From the NCBI GenBank assembly GCA_905221605.1, contig CAJNDS010001269.1:1-64000 (forward strand): a stretch of 64,000 nucleotides of DNA, read 5' to 3'. This document shows positions 27,301-33,300 of the stretch, piece by piece. Every line of letters starts with the position of its first letter. The stretch's first letter is position 1. The position numbers and the translations under genes are program-made. The DNA is from Symbiodinium natans (lineage: Eukaryota; Sar; Dinophyceae; Suessiales; Symbiodiniaceae). Below the pieces are notes generated by a model. It was not told the DNA's origin. It worked only from the letters and a program-made list of their open reading frames with translations, and searched no databases.

Positions 27301-30300
27301 AGGGGAGTCTTAGGGGAGGCTAGGGGAGTTGAGGAGCGCTTAGTGGCTTAGGGGAGTGTTAGCCGGGCTTAGCTTCGGGCAGTTTACGTGGGAGCTTAGG
27401 GGAGTTTACTTGGCTGCACTCAGGAGGGTAGCCATAAATTAAACTTTTAGCTGCCTTATTAAGAAACCCAATTAACCCAAAAAAGGGTAAGGATCTAAAG
27501 CTACAGTAAAGTACCATAGAGTTTAGAGGGGCCTCGGGGGTTCGAGGGAGTTGGAAGTTTGGGTTCCGGGCTGAGGATCTAGTACTTGGGGCTGAAGGTT
27601 CAGGTTTTGGGGTCTGTTGCTTTGGGAACTCAGGGTTTGGGAGTTGGGGTTCAGGGCTTTAGGGTATGTGGGTTGACGGTTTGGGGCGAGAGTTTTGGAA
27701 GTAGAGTTCAGGGCTTGCCATTTCTTGGAAGCCTCAAAGTTCCGGAACTCGGGTTCAGGGTACTTTGGGCGGGTGGGGGGGGGGTTCGGGGGGGGGGGGG
27801 GGTTCCCTGAAAACTCGCTCGCCTTGAGTACACCCGAAACAATGCTTAGGGCTGAGGGTTCGGGTTTGGGGCTTGGAACGTAGGGTTTCCGGTTGATTTA
27901 GTGGGATTGCGGATTTAGGGCAACAGTCTTCGGGTTTCGGGCTTGGGGGCTTCCCAACCGCAGTCCCGGGCACCGGAACTCGCTGATGGCGCGAGCATAA
28001 GGGCAACGGACGACGGCAAAAGGGATGCAGCCCCGGTAGGGGTCCTTCGCGGAGACCCCTCTTGAGGATAGGGTTTAGTATAGGACTTTGGGTGTACTTA
28101 GGGTGCCCAATCCCCTTCAGCCGAGCAATCCACCCTTTTCGGAACAACAAGCCCGGCTTAAGGTAGATTATATTTCAAACAAACATGAAACTAATGCTGG
28201 AGCCGTCCCGTGCCTCTTCAAAGAGGCGGGGCGGTACGTGCCACCACTCAGATCGCAAGCGGCCGCCTAGGGGTTATGGTTTAGCTTGGGATGCAAATTG
28301 AAACTCGAGCCCGTTACCCCCTTAAGGAGTATGTCAAACAGGGCTTTCCGCGCTCCAGGTTGGTCCTCAAAGCTCCTGTGGCCCTCAAGCAGCTCTCTGA
28401 CCACTACAAGGGCCCTGGAGGGCACCACCCGAAGGTTTTTGTGAGTACTTTGAAGCCCTGTATCCCTTAGCCGAAGCACCTCCAAAGCCTGAACTGCTTC
28501 GCCCAGGATGAGCTTTCAAGGGGGAACGCTTAACAAACAACAATGATCGTTGCAAAGAGATCCTTTGTTGAAACTTTGTTTTTTTTTTTTTTTTGTTGGG
28601 GGGGGGGGGGGGGCCTCCTTCAGCAGGGCCTACTTGAAGGTTGATGGGTAGCTATAAGTAGGGTTACAAGCCCCCTAAATAAGCTTCTACCCAGTGAAAG
28701 TCATAGCAAGTCGCCAAGCTGCGATTTGGTGGATGGAGGGCGCCTTTGTGTGGCTGCACGGCTTTCCAGTGCTTGCCCCAGTGCACGCCGACCTCCGCTG
28801 GATGGATGGACTATCTGGCCTCTTGGGGCTTTGGGGCGCGATAGGCCTTGCGCCCGTGCCTGATGGTTCAGGGTTTAGGGTTTGCCCCTGATGCTCTAGA
28901 CACTGGGTGCTGCTTGGGGAGAGGATGCACGATCGCAAGTACCCAGCGCGACATGGGCACAAGGCAGCCCACGTTTGCAAGATACGAGAATGAATCTCAA
29001 GACATTAAAACATTCTGTGCATAATATCAGTATGCAAAAGAATTATATTATATATATAGATGCAGATAAAGATGTGGGTGTGTGTAGGCATGCTATGCAT
29101 GAGTATGCCTGCGTACCCCCGCAAATATTTAGTGATTGTTATAGGACCCCCCACCCCCCCTCCCCCCAAAAAAAAACATAAATAAAAATAACTAACAAAC
29201 AAATCATGGTATTTTGGGTAGGTAGTCTTGCACGGATATAAGCCCTCAACCCCCCCCCCCCCCAAAAAAAAAAAAAAAAAAAAAAACTGCTGTCAAACAA
29301 TGCCCGCGCTGGAAGGCACCTGGCGGCCCAAGATCTCCAACGAAGAGCCGGCAGTTTTGGTAATGTGCCTCGAAGGGTTTAGGGCTTTAGGCTTTAGGCC
29401 TTAGGGCTTAGGGTTTAGGGTTTAGGGCTTTAGGCTTTAGGGCTTAGGGTTTAGGGCTTTAGGGTCCAGGGTTTCAGGGCTTAGGTTTGTCATTGGGCGT
29501 GCAGGGTTTGTGGGTTTCAGAGGCCCACACCCCCCACCCACCCTCACACTGACACATACACATACCCCCCCCCCCAAAAAAAAAATAATAAAACAATAAT
29601 AAAATAATAATAAAATAATAAAAAATAATAATAAAATAATAATAAAATAATAATGATAATAATAAGAATAAATAATAATAATAAATAAAACAGAACAACT
29701 CCAACCCCCCCTCCAAAAAAAACACACACACACACACAAAAAAAAAAAAAAACAAGCTCCAAGCATGTCACCAAGCTGCAGCAACTTGAGCCGGGCAAAG
29801 TCGCAGCGACCAGGACTCCGGCTGTGGCCGCGTGCGACCATGTGGGTTCTGTGTATAACCCCTAAACCCTAAACCCTAATGAACCCTAAACCCTAAACCC
29901 TAATAAACCCTAAGCCCTAAACCCTAATAAACCTAAAGCCCTAAACCCTAATAAACGCTTAACCCCAAAAAAACCTACACCCTAAACCTTAAATGTGGAG
30001 CTACAATCTTTGGAGCTTTGAGATTTTGAGTTGGTATTAATTGCTTCAGGGCTTTGGATGTGTCAAATCTCTTGTTTGGTTTAGGGTTTGGGACTTAGGG
30101 TGCAGGGTCCACTGATACGGATTGGGCTAACTCATCGTCTGGCTTATTGTCTGGGTTTCTGGGATTTGGCTTAGGGTTTAGGCGTGGGCCCCGGAGTAGG
30201 GTTTTTTTTTAGGCTTAGGATGCGTGCGGGTGCAAAGGCACCAAACCAATCTGCAGTCAGAGCCGAAACGGCCGACCTCGACGCGCTTACATGACCCCAA

Positions 30301-33300
30301 AGCTGGCCTAAGCCGTAAGCCTGAAATCATAAACCTAAAGCCTTTACCAGTCTCTATTCCTTAGTGCCTCGGATCGCTCTAGCGCAGGACACCTACTTTG
30401 CTGGTAACGATCCCACGAGTCCATGGCCCACTAACTTCTCTAACCTTCCTGAAACCTAAGGCTTAGGGTTCAGGGTTTGAGGTTCAAAGTTTAGGGCCGA
30501 TAGAACCAGTATTCCCTCAGCCTTGCTTGTATCCGGGGTTGAGGGCTTAAATGATCAACCCAAAAAGCACTCTAAGCCTGCCACGCTTTTGGGGAAAGCT
30601 GCCATTCATCATGATGGTTTGGGGTTTAGGGGTTTAGGGTTTAGGGTTCTTAGGGTTCTTAGGGTTCTTAGGGTTCTTAGGGTTCTTAGGGTTCTTAGGG
30701 TTCTTAGGGTTCTTAGGGTTCTTAGGGTTCTTAGGGTTCTTAGGGTTCTTAGGGTTCTTAGGTTTCTTAGGTTTCTTAGGTTTCTTAGGTTTCTTAGGTG
30801 TTAGGGTTTTAAGGTCTAGGGTTCTCAGGTTTTTGGGTTTGCCCAGCTTTCCCAAATTTGGACCCCATGACTGCTAGATGGCATTCACAGAGACCCTATC
30901 TTGCAAAGCCCATGTTTCCAACCCTTCGCCCTAAACCTCTATCCTAAAACCTGAGCCCGAAAACCCAACTAAGTTGAAGGACCCATGCCTGAAACCCAAA
31001 AGGGTAAATTTGCCTGAGGTTACCTCGATCTCTGCGAGGAAACTCTCCGTAGATCCATCGCGAAATCGGCCCTTCAGGACCTGCGAAGGGTGTGGGGCGT
31101 AAACCTAACTATAATTTGCTTAAGACTTAATTCTTACCCCAAAGCATAGAAGACAATCATCCCTGTGTTTCCCCCTAGAAGGCAGAATATTGAGTGTTTT
31201 TGGGAGGTTCTAAAGCAAATAGTAGCTAAACGCTAACCCTCCACCCTTAGGGTTCTTTGTCCTGCTTCATGCTGGAGATTCCTCGTTTTCGAGCCTTTAG
31301 GGTCTTGGATTCCAAAAAATTGCGTTTGGCTAAACCCTAAACCACCCAAAAACCTAAACCCTGAACCCTGAACCCTAAACCCTAAACCCTAAACCCTGAA
31401 CCCTGAACCCTGAACTCTGAACCCTGAACCCTGAACCCTGAACCCTAAACCCTAAACCCTAAACCCTAAACCCTAGCGGGTGTTCGGGCTCAGGGTGCTG
31501 CAGGGCTGACACCTCCTGGGCTGAGGGGTTTTGGGGGTTGTGAGGATTTCGGGGTTAGGGCTTAGGGTTTAGGGTTTAGCGCATTTAGGGCTTAGTGCTT
31601 GTAGGGCTCAGCGGCTCAGGGTTAGGGCAGTCAGAGTGCGACAACAAAACGCGAGCACGCGCGTGACGAGTTGTTTCAATGGAGGCCAGCTGTACTAGCG
31701 CACATCAGAGTGCCTGCCCTGGTTCTGGCATGGTGGAGAAGCTAGGATGGCCCGTAAAACCCTCTGAAAAAAATTCCTGAATATGATCCTCTTAAACCCA
31801 ATCGGAGAAAACATAAACTGTCCCAAGGGCCTACCGAGGAAGAGTCCCAGGGCTCGTGGTGAGAGGCTTAGGGCTTAGGGTTTAGGGTTTGGGGTTTAGG
31901 GTTTAGGGTTTAGGGTTTAGGGAACCCTGAATACCTCAATCCCCCTAAACCCCGCAAGTTCAGGGGCTCCAGAACTTGACCCTATGAGGCCCTGTTCTTC
32001 CCAGAAGTCCTGTAGACTATAAGCCCTACAAGCCCTTCGAGCCCTGTGGGCTGCCCCTTAAACCCTTGAAACCCCAAACCCTCAACCCATTCAGCCCTGT
32101 AAGCCCCGAAACCCTAAACCCTAAACCCTAAACCTACAAAAAGCCTAAACCCCAAGCAAAAGTGGCAGCGCCCAATTGCCTTCTTCACGGCGCGCGCTCC
32201 TTCCTGCCCCCGACAAGAGAGGATTGTAAGAATGCAATGAAAGACAAAGGGCTCACCCTAAACCCTAAACCCTAAACCTTAAACCCTAAACCCTGGGTTT
32301 AGGGTTTTAGGTTTCAGGTTTTTAGGATCTCAGAGTCTGAGGGTTAAGGGCATTCATGAAGGGATCCCAAGGACTCCCAGAATGAAAGGATCCTTGAAGA
32401 CGTTAGGACGGACCACTGCCTGCTACTGCAGTAGACTAGTCTCCCTCAAGCCAGTGTTCATGGCTATATGTGGGCCCTAGATGCATACCCGTCTAGGATG
32501 ACCCTTAAGCCCTCTGGAAAAAATGTTGCTAGAAAGACCATCCCCTTAAACCCAATAGGGGAATATCTTTACACATCGCAGGGGCCTGCCTCGCATTAAG
32601 CCCGCAATATTTCGGCATGGCGTTCATGCAGCAACGAGATTTCGGAGACCTTGGGATGACTGACGATAGCATCCTCCCCCTGAGAACCATTTTCCGTTGG
32701 GTTGTGTCCGAACCAAAGTAAAACACGGTCCAGTTCGTGAGGGATATGTAGTGGTTCTAGACCCTCACGTTAAGCTCCCACATTTCCCAAAACCTTCTCA
32801 ACACCCACGTCCCCACACTCAGCCACACCACTCGCCAGATTGACTGCAGGTGTCGGACGAACTTCTAAGGATCCCAACAGGCTACGTAAGAAGGCAACTA
32901 CAAGGGGCTTTAGATCACAACCCGCAGAAGAGGTGAGCGCCGCTTCTTGAAGTACTGGAAGTGTGCATGGTTTGGTTTGAGCATCTAACTCTGCACCCTA
33001 AACCCTGAACCAAAGGATGAAATGTAGCTGATTTAGGTCCTTGGCGCAATCCCAGAGCCCAAGACCCTCCCAAACCACTGTGCAATCTGGATCTGCAGCC
33101 TGAAAAACCCGTTTTGAATAAATCCTGAACTCTGGCCGGGGGGGGGGAGCCCTAGGGGGTATTATGGCCTACTAGGCTACCAACCTTAACCTCCCCCGCT
33201 CTCTCTGATCCTGTTGGCTGACACATCCCTGAACCCCCCCCAACCCCCAACCCGCAACCCCCGCCCCGCACAAAACAAAGGTTGTAAAAAAGTAGATTAG

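Noticed and set aside
29290-29365. RNA-recognition motif (LFVGDLG on the minus strand)
   Set aside because: Only one short motif, no RNP1 or further fold, and other frames are equally open.
30523-30855. Leu-Arg-Val and Lys-Asn-Pro repeat proteins
   Set aside because: Both come from the 9-bp GGGTTCTTA array; a 9-mer array keeps all frames open by chance.
31485-31535. EVSALQHPEPEHP as a kinase exon
   Set aside because: Looks like an HPN region, but exons 4 and 5 already supply it and the order would be wrong.
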